Assembly (NCBI GenBank): GCA_030830415.1
Contig: JAURNB010000191.1
Span: 1-19,264, forward strand
Direction of reading: 5' to 3'
DNA: 19,264 bases
DNA from: Acidimicrobiales bacterium
Lineage (GTDB): Bacteria > Actinomycetota > Acidimicrobiia > Acidimicrobiales > Ilumatobacteraceae
Position 1 is the first letter of the stretch. The number at the start of each line of letters is the position of its first letter. The notes under the pieces are model-generated. The model searched no databases, was not told the DNA's origin, and saw only the letters and a program-made list of their open reading frames with translations. Of the stretch, positions 6,187 to 13,749 are shown piece after piece. Both the position numbers and the translations under genes were made by a program.

Positions 6187-6767
6187 ACTCTCTCCTGTTG
6201 TTCAGCAGTTTCACTTGCTTCTCTATTTTTTGTGTAGGTCGCACAGAGCAAAATGGCAACACTGACAAAACCACACAGCGCCATAAATGGTAACGACACA
6301 AAACCAAAACGACGGAACCATATGGTGGTGCACGGAACGTCGATAGCACATACATTGGTTTCCCAGGTGGGGTTCCACTCCAACAAGTAGTGGTACAACG
6401 AAATCACACTGCCCACCACTGCAAGTGGCACCGCGTACACCGTTACCTCTTGTCGCGCAGCAACTTTGTTTTTACGTAGAAGAGCCACCAGCAAAATCAC
6501 CGCAAGTGGGTACATGCATGCCCGTTGATACCAGCACAACTTGCATGGGTTGTAATTCGCTGCTTCCGAAAACCACAGGCTGCCAAACATCGCAAAAGCC
6601 GGCACCATAAATGCCAGGGGCAGCGCCACGGGGCGAAAGGCCTCAACAAAATTGCTCGAGGCCGCAGAACGCTGCGAAGTGAACCGCGCCACCAGCAAGA
6701 CCAGTGACCCACCTACTGCAAAGAGCGCGAGTAGCGCCGAGAGCAGCTGCATGGTGTCGGTGTTCAT
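6183..6767 (-). CDS. DsbB/BdbC-like disulfide bond formation protein
   Basis: Integral membrane quinone-linked oxidoreductase that reoxidises a periplasm-side thiol oxidase; 194 aa from ATG 6767 (MNTDTMQLLS). The frame is open 19 residues further up, but that extension is polar and poorly placed. Five predicted helices lie at about 6-28, 44-68, 83-97, 108-130 and 155-178; the canonical family has four, so the first helix is an addition. The first redox pair is in PCKLCWYQRACMYP (Cys75, Cys78), the family hallmark. The second pair is Cys140 and Cys146 in NVCAIDVPC, in the loop after helix four. FGFVSLPFMAL (154-164) also fits BdbC. Its start codon lacks a strong Shine-Dalgarno sequence. It leads a coupled pair with the CPHC protein. 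Many actinobacteria use a VKOR-type partner instead, so a BdbC-type enzyme here is worth noting. Confidence 0.9.
   Translation of the reverse strand: MNTDTMQLLSALLALFAVGGSLVLLVARFTSQRSAASSNFVEAFRPVALPLAFMVPAFAMFGSLWFSEAANYNPCKLCWYQRACMYPLAVILLVALLRKNKVAARQEVTVYAVPLAVVGSVISLYHYLLEWNPTWETNVCAIDVPCTTIWFRRFGFVSLPFMALCGFVSVAILLCATYTKNREASETAEQQERV
6192..6196 (-). promoter_or_regulatory. Ribosome binding site inside the upstream gene's end
   Basis: AGGAG on the minus strand, five bases before ATG 6186 and within the last codons of the DsbB/BdbC-like gene. It is one of the few strong Shine-Dalgarno sites in the window and explains the coupled translation of the two redox genes. Confidence 0.7.
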
Positions 6768-6831
6768 ATCTCTTAGTCTCACCTCGTTCAGGCCAAGTTC
6801 CCAACACCTCAGAAAAGAACCCAAAGTGCTG

Positions 6832-6837
6832 TACTTT
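6832..6837 (+). promoter_or_regulatory. Possible -10 box for the ABC permease operon
   Basis: TACTTT lies 11 bases before GTG 6849, in the 81-bp gap between divergent genes. A start of transcription about seven bases downstream would leave a leader of only a few bases. No convincing -35 is seen. Confidence 0.3.
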
Positions 6838-6848
6838 CCTCACTTTTC

Positions 6849-8519
6849 GTGAAATTGGCGCCAAGTGGCAAGATGAAGACCGTGTCACGCGTGAACTCCC
6901 TTGGTCTCGATGCCGTTGCTGCCCTGCGCACAACCCGCCGCAAGCATCGCGTGGAAGAAATGGAATGGTTCGAGGCGCTCTACCGCGTGTATCTCGCGGC
7001 CATTGCTATTGGCGGCACCATCCTTTTTCTCTCGGGGCTCATTAAAGACACCGAACTCACATCAGCAGAACTCATCGTTGTTTCACAACGTGGCCCACAT
7101 GTATTAGGTGTGGTCATTGCCGTTGCCTTATTCATCGGCATTCGTAGCGGCAACAACGGCGGGCCACTTGCCGTTGAAGAAGCTGAAGTGCGTCACTTGC
7201 TTCTTGCCCCCGTTCCCCATTCTTTAGTGCTGCGTCGCCCCGCCATTCAACGCCTGCGCTCTACTGCATTTTCTGGTGCTGCGGCTGGTGCTGTTGCTGG
7301 TCAACTCGCCTCGCGGCGTTTGCCGGGGTCATTTACATCGTGGGCTTTTTATGGCGCTGTATTTGGTTTATGTGCTGGTCTCATTGTGGTGGGTGGCGCA
7401 CTTCTCAGCCACGGACTGCGTTTCAACAAATCAGTGTCGTCGTTTGTGGTGTCGGCACTGCTCGCATGGCAAATTGCCGTCGCTGTTCAACACACTTCTT
7501 TTCCTGGTCCATTCGATGCCTTTGGCAGCATGGCATTGTGGACACTGCACCGCGAAGCAATCGACCTCATTGCCGTCTTTGCCACCATTGTCATTTGCGC
7601 TTCTGGCATTTTCACCGTGGGCAACTTGTCACTCGAAGCTCTTTCACGCCGCAGCAGTTTGGTGTCGCAACTGCGCTTCGCGGTCACATTGCAAGACCTG
7701 CGCACGGTGGTGTTGCTGCGCCGCCAACTCAGTCAAGAACAAATGCGCGCGTCACCTTGGGTCACGCTCAAGCGTTCTGCAAAAACTGCACCTATTGCGC
7801 GCCGTGGCGTTCAGAGTTTGTTGAAGTTTCCCGCGCGCCGCATTGTGCGCATGAACTTGCTCATCGCCGTTGCGGCAATGTGCCAAGTGTGGGCCTACCG
7901 CGGCACCACTCCCGCCGTTGTAGCGAGTGGGTTGTGCCTCTTCGTTTTTGGTCTGGAAATTATTGAACCGCTCTCACAAGAAGTTGATAAACCCGATCGC
8001 ACCGACGCCATTCCTATTGATCGTGGCGAACTCATGTTGCGCCATCTCATTGTTCCCACATTGTTTTTATTGCCTTTTACAGCCCTCGGCATTGTCGTTA
8101 CCTACCTCTTTGAACCCGAGCCAATGACACTTGCCATTGCGCTCATTGTGGGTCTTCCCGCCGTTGGTGCCGGAACAGCCGGCGCAATTATCAATGCGGT
8201 GAAAGGTGCACCCGACCCACTCGGGCAAACCAATGAGCGCATGTTTATGCCACCAGAAGTTGCCGGCATGACCACTATGACGCGTGCAGTATGGCCACCC
8301 ATTGTTGCCATTTTGGGTAGCTTGCCCATTCTTGCCGTACGTGAAGGTGTTGAAAATGGCGACAACGCTCTGGGTGCAGCACTGCGCACCGCAATTGGTG
8401 TGGTGCTCCTCTTAGGTTTAGTAGGTGCATGGGTGCGTCATCGCGACGCCGCTCGCACATGGTGGAAGAATTTTGTTGACGGCGGAAAACAATCTGCGTT
8501 TGGTCAACCAGGAAAATGA
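6849..8519 (+). CDS. Multi-spanning ABC transporter permease, substrate unknown
   Basis: Membrane subunit of an ABC transporter, called mainly from its hydrophobic profile and from the ATPase gene that follows after 25 bp. Length is 556 aa with about twelve hydrophobic helices, for example at YLAAIAIGGTILFLSG, VLGVVIAVALFIGI, AVFGLCAGLIVVGGALL, LIAVFATIVICASGIF, LFLLPFTALGIVVTYLF and TAIGVVLLLGLVGAWV. A long basic cytoplasmic loop near the middle (residues about 270-335, with VTLQDLRTVVLLRRQLSQEQM) probably contacts the ATPase. The VTLQDLRTVVLLRRQL stretch is similar to loops in other large single-gene ABC permeases of actinobacteria, but I do not recognise a named family. GTG 6849 gives the longest frame; ATG 6873 (MKTVSRVNSL) is an equally possible start, and neither has a clear Shine-Dalgarno sequence. 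No binding protein is nearby, which favours export. Confidence 0.82.
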   Translation: MKLAPSGKMKTVSRVNSLGLDAVAALRTTRRKHRVEEMEWFEALYRVYLAAIAIGGTILFLSGLIKDTELTSAELIVVSQRGPHVLGVVIAVALFIGIRSGNNGGPLAVEEAEVRHLLLAPVPHSLVLRRPAIQRLRSTAFSGAAAGAVAGQLASRRLPGSFTSWAFYGAVFGLCAGLIVVGGALLSHGLRFNKSVSSFVVSALLAWQIAVAVQHTSFPGPFDAFGSMALWTLHREAIDLIAVFATIVICASGIFTVGNLSLEALSRRSSLVSQLRFAVTLQDLRTVVLLRRQLSQEQMRASPWVTLKRSAKTAPIARRGVQSLLKFPARRIVRMNLLIAVAAMCQVWAYRGTTPAVVASGLCLFVFGLEIIEPLSQEVDKPDRTDAIPIDRGELMLRHLIVPTLFLLPFTALGIVVTYLFEPEPMTLAIALIVGLPAVGAGTAGAIINAVKGAPDPLGQTNERMFMPPEVAGMTTMTRAVWPPIVAILGSLPILAVREGVENGDNALGAALRTAIGVVLLLGLVGAWVRHRDAARTWWKNFVDGGKQSAFGQPGK

Positions 8520-8532
8520 AACATTATTCGTT

Positions 8533-8539
8533 GGAAGGA
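8533..8539 (+). promoter_or_regulatory. Ribosome binding site deciding the ABC ATPase start
   Basis: GGAAGGA ends five bases before ATG 8545. It fixes the ATPase start there rather than at ATG 8425, which lies inside the permease gene. Confidence 0.75.
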
Positions 8540-8544
8540 AAATT

Positions 8545-9339
8545 ATGAGTCGTCATCCACAACCACCTCATCGTCGCAATGAAGATTCCGATACGCCTCA
8601 GCCGTCGAAAAAGAAAAAGGCGCAAGAACCCGTTGTTCAACTTCCACCTGCTGCACTTGAAGCACACAATGTTGCCAAAGATTACGGCGATGCACCTGCA
8701 CTGCACCCACTCACCTTGCGCATTGAACACGGCCAACGCGTTGCGTTACTTGGCCACAACGGTTCGGGCAAAACCACACTCATGCGCATTGCATCAGGGC
8801 TTCTCGATGCATCAAGTGGCAAAGTCACATTGAGCGGTCATGCACCACAATCGTTAGAAGCTCGCGCGTTCACCAGCTACTTAGCCGACACTCCTACTTT
8901 TTACGACGACTTGTCGTTGTGGGAACACCTCGAGTTCATTGCACGCTTGCATGGCGTTGAAGAGTGGGACCAACTTGCAGCCAATCTGCTCGACCATTTG
9001 GGTTTGTATGAACGTGCCGATGAATTGCCCAACCGCTTCTCGCGCGGGCTACGTCAAAAAGCTGCCATCGCCATTGCCTTCGTTCGCCCCTTCGAATTGC
9101 TTCTAGTCGACGAACCCTTTGTGGGCCTCGATGCTTCGGGCAAAGAGGCTCTTTTGGCCCTCTTCGACCAGGCCGCAGCCGACGGCGCCACCTTGGTGGT
9201 GGCCACCCACGAACTCTCCTTTGTGAACAAGGTCGAGCGCATCATTGCTTTGCGCGACGGGGCCGTCATTCACGATGGCCCCCAGGGCGACACCGATGTT
9301 GATGCCTTGGTGCGCGCCGACGCGACCACGAGCGAATAG
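8545..9339 (+). CDS. ABC transporter ATP-binding protein
   Basis: Cytosolic ATPase that drives the preceding permease; 264 aa. The first 35 residues are a charged, lysine-rich tail (SKKKKAQEP) before the nucleotide-binding domain. Walker A is GHNGSGKT at 70-77, the ABC signature is FSRGLRQK at 165-172 (a degenerate LSGGQ, usual in ABC-2/CcmA-like exporters), Walker B is LLLVDEP at 185-191, the D-loop is VGLD at 193-196, and the switch His is His222 in VVATHEL. The usual Q-loop glutamine is not visible: the segment reads SYLADTPTFYDDLSLWEHL, as in CcmA-like ATPases. The start follows GGAAGGA, 25 bp after the permease stop, so the two form one operon. The overall pattern favours an exporter; the substrate is unknown. 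Confidence 0.93.
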   Translation: MSRHPQPPHRRNEDSDTPQPSKKKKAQEPVVQLPPAALEAHNVAKDYGDAPALHPLTLRIEHGQRVALLGHNGSGKTTLMRIASGLLDASSGKVTLSGHAPQSLEARAFTSYLADTPTFYDDLSLWEHLEFIARLHGVEEWDQLAANLLDHLGLYERADELPNRFSRGLRQKAAIAIAFVRPFELLLVDEPFVGLDASGKEALLALFDQAAADGATLVVATHELSFVNKVERIIALRDGAVIHDGPQGDTDVDALVRADATTSE

Positions 9340-9372
9340 AGGCACAGATACCTGTCGAGCAGCGCTGAGCGG

Positions 9373-9378
9373 TAGCCT
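9373..9378 (+). promoter_or_regulatory. Possible -10 box for leaderless DUF2510 gene
   Basis: TAGCCT (TANNNT) lies six bases before ATG 9385, in the 45-bp gap after the ATPase gene. This is the spacing expected for a leaderless transcript, and no Shine-Dalgarno sequence precedes the ATG. The call rests on a single short motif. Confidence 0.3.
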
Positions 9379-9384
9379 GCCCAC

Positions 9385-9801
9385 ATGCTTGAATATGCAG
9401 CCCTCACCAGCAGTGACCCCGCCGACCTTGCTCGCCAAATGACCGAGCGTTCGGCTCAGGGTTGGGAAATTCTCCAAATCGTCGCCAATGGCACCAACAT
9501 CACCGCCTTCGCCCGCCGCGCCGCAGTTACTGCACAAGTGTCCACACCAACTGTTGTGAGCACTCCTGCCACATCAGCCACATGGAGCAGCACAACTGCC
9601 TCCTCCGCACCGGTAAGCACACCTGTTGTCACTAGCCCCGTCAACACCTCGGTTGCATCGAGTGTGGGCGATGCTGCTGCTCCTGCCAACTGGTACCCCG
9701 ACCCAGCAGGCCGTTTTGAACTGCGCTACTGGAATGGCTCGGCGTGGACCGAACATGTGTCGCGCAATGGTCAGCAGTCCGTCGACCCACCTGTTGCCTA
9801 A
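9385..9801 (+). CDS. Small DUF2510 protein with DUF4177-like head
   Basis: Protein of unknown function, 138 aa, with three parts. Residues 1-45 (MLEYAALTSS, then AQGWEILQIV and GTNITAFARR) resemble the short alpha/beta heads of DUF4177-like proteins. Residues 46-98 are a Ser/Thr/Val/Ala/Pro-rich linker of low complexity. Residues 101-128 form a DUF2510 domain: NWYPDPAGRFELRYWNGSAW followed by TEHV. DUF2510 is largely restricted to actinobacteria and often sits at one end of membrane or secreted proteins, so the domain supports the taxonomic reading of the window. No signal peptide or membrane helix is visible. It follows the ABC ATPase by 45 bp and precedes the MBL-Rieske gene by 36 bp; whether it works with either is not known. 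Confidence 0.85.
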   Translation: MLEYAALTSSDPADLARQMTERSAQGWEILQIVANGTNITAFARRAAVTAQVSTPTVVSTPATSATWSSTTASSAPVSTPVVTSPVNTSVASSVGDAAAPANWYPDPAGRFELRYWNGSAWTEHVSRNGQQSVDPPVA

Positions 9802-9837
9802 CGCCGCACAGCTTTTTCACAAGTCTCACCACTCGTT

Positions 9838-11415
9838 ATGCGCATCACTTCACTTGGCCACGCCGGCATGCTCATTGCCACACGCGACATCACCATCTTG
9901 TGTGACCCATGGTTCGAGCCTGCCTTCTTCGGTTCGTGGTTTCCCTTCCCGCGTAATGATCAACTCGCAAGCGACATCACTGTTGCAATAGAGAACCCCA
10001 ACTATCTCTATATCTCTCACATCCACGGCGACCATCTCGATGAGGCATTTCTCGCCAACCACGTCAATAAAGAAACTCCCGTGTTGTTGCCCGACTTCCC
10101 CACACGCGAACTCGAACGCACACTCGGAAAACTTGGCTTTCGCAATTTCGTGCGCACACAAAATGGAATAGCAACACCTTTGGTGAATGGTGTGAGTGTT
10201 GCCATTCATATTGAGTCGAGCATTAGCGACGGCCCCGGTGGCGACTCAGCCCTCGTTGTCAAAGATGGCGACACCATTGTGGTGAATCAAAACGACTGCC
10301 GCACACACGACCTCACCGCACTCGCTTCACACGGCAAGGTCGATGCACACTTCGTGCAATTCAGCGGTGCCATTTGGTACCCCATGGTCTACGACATGCC
10401 TGAAGACGAAAAGCGCGCACTTGCTGCTGCCAAAGTGGAATCACAATTCGCTCGCGCTCTTGCCTATGTCGACACTGTCAATGCACGCGTTGTGGTTCCC
10501 AGTGCCGGCCCACCATGTTTCCTTGACCCCGAGTTGTTTCACCTCAACATGGTGACGGGCAACGAAGTGTCTATTTTCCCGCACCAACCAGAGTTTGTTA
10601 CTCGTCTTGCTGCACGCAACCGCACGGGTATTCTCAATATGCCCGGCACAGTGATTGATGTTTCACCCAGCGATATTGCCGTTACTCACCCCGTGAGCGA
10701 TGAAGCCCTGCACAACACCTGGAACAACATTGGCGAGTACCTTGCTGCATACCAAAAAGACTGGCTGCCCTGGCTTGCCGAGCATAAAGCCACGTGGGCT
10801 GCACCAACAGAAAAGCTTCTCGCCAATATTCAAAGTTGGTTCCGCCCCCTTCTTGCCATGTGCCCCACAGTGTCAATGGGTGCTGGCGGTAACTGTCTCA
10901 TTCAAACCGTGAGCGCACCAGATGCCGAACCGACTGCCGACGACCTAGGCATTTACATTCACTTCGAGTATGGCGATGTACAGAAATACACCAACCAGCC
11001 CTACAAGTACCGCTTCATCATTCAGCGTGAGTTGTTAGAAACCGTTGTCGCGGCAAAAGCAGTTGACTGGTCGAACGCACTTTTCCTCTCGGCACGATTC
11101 CGCGCCTGGCGCGATGGTGATTTCAACGAAAACCTTTATAATTTCTTCAAGAGTTTGTCTGTTGAACGGATGAGCCGCACCGAAATCGAAGCGTACCGAC
11201 GAGCAACTGAACCAACCATGTCACAAGATGAAGTACAAATAGGCGACTACATCGTGGAGCGTTTTTGCCCACACCGCCAAGCCGACCTCTCCACCTTCGG
11301 ATCTATTGAAGGCGATGAACTGGTGTGCTCATTGCACGGCTGGCGCTTCGACCTTGCTACCGGAAACTGCAATAGCTCGGTGGGCAAGAGCATCAGCATT
11401 CGCAAACGCTCTTAG
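9838..11415 (+). CDS. Metallo-beta-lactamase-fold protein fused to C-terminal Rieske domain
   Basis: Two-domain protein of 525 aa. Residues 1 to about 260 form an MBL-fold domain of the UlaG/CMAH-like type: LGHAGMLI at 6-13, CDPW at 22-25, the metal motif His61-x-His63-x-Asp65-His66 (SHIHGDHLDE), and NQNDCRTHD near 148-156, likely part of the metal site. Residues about 260-460 are an accessory region without a motif I recognise. The C-terminus has a short Rieske domain with ligands Cys477-x-His479 and Cys497-x2-His500 (FCPHRQADL, CSLHGWRF). CMP-Neu5Ac hydroxylase combines the same two folds but carries its Rieske domain at the N-terminus. An oxygenase or hydroxylase role is inferred; the substrate is unknown. 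No Shine-Dalgarno sequence precedes ATG 9838, but the conserved MRITSLGHAG fits the start. It converges with the 2OG oxygenase gene, leaving 8 bp. Confidence 0.88.
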   Translation: MRITSLGHAGMLIATRDITILCDPWFEPAFFGSWFPFPRNDQLASDITVAIENPNYLYISHIHGDHLDEAFLANHVNKETPVLLPDFPTRELERTLGKLGFRNFVRTQNGIATPLVNGVSVAIHIESSISDGPGGDSALVVKDGDTIVVNQNDCRTHDLTALASHGKVDAHFVQFSGAIWYPMVYDMPEDEKRALAAAKVESQFARALAYVDTVNARVVVPSAGPPCFLDPELFHLNMVTGNEVSIFPHQPEFVTRLAARNRTGILNMPGTVIDVSPSDIAVTHPVSDEALHNTWNNIGEYLAAYQKDWLPWLAEHKATWAAPTEKLLANIQSWFRPLLAMCPTVSMGAGGNCLIQTVSAPDAEPTADDLGIYIHFEYGDVQKYTNQPYKYRFIIQRELLETVVAAKAVDWSNALFLSARFRAWRDGDFNENLYNFFKSLSVERMSRTEIEAYRRATEPTMSQDEVQIGDYIVERFCPHRQADLSTFGSIEGDELVCSLHGWRFDLATGNCNSSVGKSISIRKRS

Positions 11416-11423
11416 CGCGGGCT

Positions 11424-12281
11424 TTATTTGCGCTTGCGGCGCAACTTACCGACAAAGTTCAAAGCTTTAGCTGCAAAGTCATTCGACAAGTTGAACCTGC
11501 GCTTTGCCCAGTCGAATGCTTGCAATGCTTTTTTATCGGCATAAATGAGCACACGTTTCGCTCCATCATCGGGTCGTGCTTTGTAGTTCGTGGAATGCAC
11601 TACTGGTGCTTCCTCTTCAGTGAAGTAATACAACGCCAACGACTGTCGCGCTACGCCTACAGGCGAAGTAAGTGGGTCGGGGTGGCCATGAAAGGAATCG
11701 GCGTCGGTATTGAAAATGAGCACGCGATTGCCAATGGGTGCAACACGTTTTTCACAACGCTTCATATCGCGTGTCCACAATTCCAAGTCGCCACCATATT
11801 CAGGCAGCCAATTCTCATTGCAATACAGGAGCAAATTCACACGCCTGCTCCAGTGCCGGTGGTGCGGGTGCACAGAAAAATCGGCGTGCATGTTTAAAAA
11901 CCCACCCGTAATGGTTTGGTGCATGCCCCCACCTTCAAAGGAAGGGTCGGCGATGAGGCCACTAATGCCGGTGAGGTTCTCTAAGTACGCAATAAATGCA
12001 GGCGAGTTCAACACCTCTGCTACTTGCTGAATGGTCGCGCCCCATGTTTCACTACGTGGGTTGGCAAACTTGCGCTCATTCACATGTGCGTAGTTAGTCC
12101 ATTTACTGGGGTCAACTGCGGGAAACTCGGTGAGAACTTCTGCAAACACATCGGGCTGCAAAAAGTTTTCAATCACCGTGTGTGCATAGGGTGATGCAGT
12201 TGCATAAGTACTCTCGCTCAATGCGCTCTCGAGCGCGGACACGTTGAGCACGGTGGCATGGTCGTTTAGCACAATGTTCAT
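11424..12281 (-). CDS. 2-oxoglutarate/Fe(II)-dependent oxygenase, prolyl hydroxylase-like
   Basis: Cytosolic dioxygenase of the P4H-alpha-like 2OG-Fe(II) superfamily; 285 aa, no signal peptide. The iron ligands are His132-x-Asp134 in NMHADFSVHP and distal His198 in DADSFHGHPDPL; Arg212 in ARQSLALYYF should bind the 2-oxoglutarate carboxylate. YGGDLELW (162-169) is the usual strand after the HxD motif. The basic C-terminal tail (KLRRKRK) may bind a membrane or nucleic acid. It is the last gene of the minus-strand envelope operon, 15 bp after the GT2-methyltransferase stop, with GAGGAA just before the ATG. Members of this family often occur in polysaccharide loci, where they may hydroxylate sugars, acyl chains or proteins. 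The specific substrate is unknown. Confidence 0.9.
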   Translation of the reverse strand: MNIVLNDHATVLNVSALESALSESTYATASPYAHTVIENFLQPDVFAEVLTEFPAVDPSKWTNYAHVNERKFANPRSETWGATIQQVAEVLNSPAFIAYLENLTGISGLIADPSFEGGGMHQTITGGFLNMHADFSVHPHHRHWSRRVNLLLYCNENWLPEYGGDLELWTRDMKRCEKRVAPIGNRVLIFNTDADSFHGHPDPLTSPVGVARQSLALYYFTEEEAPVVHSTNYKARPDDGAKRVLIYADKKALQAFDWAKRRFNLSNDFAAKALNFVGKLRRKRK

Positions 12282-12296
12282 TTCCTCAGAGAATGT

Positions 12297-13739
12297 TTAA
12301 CGCTTCAACTCATACAAGAACTGATACGCAAACAGTTGAGGCCGCACCTTGACCAACAAGCGGTCAATGGCACGTATGGGCTTCAACTTGTTTGACACCT
12401 TGCCCGTGCCTCCACGGTCGGCAACATCGAATGGCAAACCGGTGGCCCCCACACGATGAACGGTGTACCCCGCTTGTTTTGCCAAACGTTCAAAACTGCG
12501 GCGCGTAAAAAAGCGCACATGCGTACGGTCGAGAATGCCGCGATGGTCGTAGTCGAACATGCCAAAGAGTGTGCGAATGCGTGGGTACCAGTGCCCAAAG
12601 TTCGGAATGCTCGCCAACACTGCTCCACCTGGAGCTAGCCGTGGTGCAAGTTCGGCAAGAAGCAGTTCTGGCTGGCGCACGTGTTCCAGCACATCGGCAC
12701 ACACCACTACGTCGATGGCACCGGGCAAACCTTCTGGCAATCCAGCATCGAGATTTGCCTGAATGAACTTATCGACACGGCCAAATACCTGTGGGTGCTC
12801 TTCTAGGTCAACACCGGTCACGGTGTAGCCCAAGCTTTTCATTTGTAACGACAGCAAACCATCAGAGCAACCGAGGTCAAGTACTTCACCAGTAGTGCGC
12901 CCCGACAAATACTTCACTATTTGCCCATGAGACGACAACGGATCGCTCTTGTATTCATAGGCAACATCGCCTTGTAGTTTCTCGTCGTGCCCGAAACCCA
13001 TTTTGCGCAAACGGTATTGCGTGGAGTGCTTAAACAAATCTTTGGCGTACTTCATCCCATCGACGTAGCAAATCTCGTCGCCGTAATACGTGGGGATAGC
13101 TATCTCTACAATTTTTGAGTTGATATCGAGCAACTGCAAAATAATTTGTGTGTCGAAGTCGAAACCGTCGGAGTTCTTCGCCAAAGCAATTTTCTGCAAT
13201 GTCGACACGCGATACGCGCGGTAGCCGCTGTGCCACTCGGTGAGGCTTGCCCCCGTCATGGCATTTTCATAGCGCGTGAGAATTTTGTTGCCCACATATT
13301 TGTAGAGCGGCATGCCACCTTCGCGCGCTGCACCGCTGTTCATCATCCGCGAACCAAAAACGGCGTCGGCGCCGTCTTCCACAATGGGCTTCACCATTTC
13401 GGCCATGAGCTCGGGGGCGTACTGGCCATCGCCGTGCAACAACACCACCACGTCGAGACCCATCTCGGCGGCTAGCTGGTAACCAGCCTTCTGATTGCCC
13501 CCATAGCCCAAGTTCACCGGGTGGCGCACAATGTGCAACGGCAAGTGGTCATTTGAGCGCTGGTAAGCAAGTGCAACTTCATGTGTGGCATCGGCACTGG
13601 CGTCGTCGCACACCAACACGGCCGCAACTTCTGCAGCTACATCGTGGGGAATGCGATCGAGAACCTTCTCTAGGGTTGTTTCTGCGTTGTAAGCAACAAC
13701 CACAACACCTATACGGAGACCACCAAAAAGCCCTGACAT
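12297..13739 (-). CDS. Fused GT2 glycosyltransferase and SAM-dependent methyltransferase
   Basis: Bifunctional cytosolic enzyme of 480 aa. Residues 8-235 form a GT2 domain of the dolichol/polyprenyl-phosphate sugar synthase type: VVVVAYNAE (12-20), nucleotide-binding CDDAS (44-48), NLGYGGNQKAGY (76-87), catalytic LHGDGQY (101-107), and EWHSGYRAYRV (168-178). Residues about 265-420 form a class I methyltransferase: SAM-binding VLDLGCSDG (286-294), an acidic residue in GVDLEEHP, and VVCADVLEHV. No membrane helix is seen, unlike many bacterial polyprenyl-phosphate GT2 enzymes. This fusion occurs in actinobacteria. The likely role is to make a lipid-linked sugar and methylate a sugar or glycan end. 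It starts 10 bp after the stop of the acyltransferase/GT-C gene and without a clear Shine-Dalgarno sequence, consistent with coupled translation. Confidence 0.93.
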   Translation of the reverse strand: MSGLFGGLRIGVVVVAYNAETTLEKVLDRIPHDVAAEVAAVLVCDDASADATHEVALAYQRSNDHLPLHIVRHPVNLGYGGNQKAGYQLAAEMGLDVVVLLHGDGQYAPELMAEMVKPIVEDGADAVFGSRMMNSGAAREGGMPLYKYVGNKILTRYENAMTGASLTEWHSGYRAYRVSTLQKIALAKNSDGFDFDTQIILQLLDINSKIVEIAIPTYYGDEICYVDGMKYAKDLFKHSTQYRLRKMGFGHDEKLQGDVAYEYKSDPLSSHGQIVKYLSGRTTGEVLDLGCSDGLLSLQMKSLGYTVTGVDLEEHPQVFGRVDKFIQANLDAGLPEGLPGAIDVVVCADVLEHVRQPELLLAELAPRLAPGGAVLASIPNFGHWYPRIRTLFGMFDYDHRGILDRTHVRFFTRRSFERLAKQAGYTVHRVGATGLPFDVADRGGTGKVSNKLKPIRAIDRLLVKVRPQLFAYQFLYELKR

Positions 13740-13749
13740 TGCATTTAGG

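Noticed and set aside
7276..7966. Two long plus-strand frames within the ABC permease gene
   Set aside because: Their products are rich in Cys, His, Trp and Arg without motifs, typical of out-of-frame reading of a membrane protein gene.
8425..8544. N-terminal extension of the ABC ATPase
   Set aside because: It overlaps the permease end in another frame; a good GGAAGGA site supports ATG 8545.
9103..9537. A 144-codon minus-strand frame opposite the ATPase and DUF2510 genes
   Set aside because: It is a shadow of two well-supported plus-strand genes; its product shows no recognised motif.
11414..11434. AGCGC...GCGCT inverted repeat as a terminator between convergent genes
   Set aside because: The stem is only 5 bp with an 11-base loop and no T-run after it on either strand.
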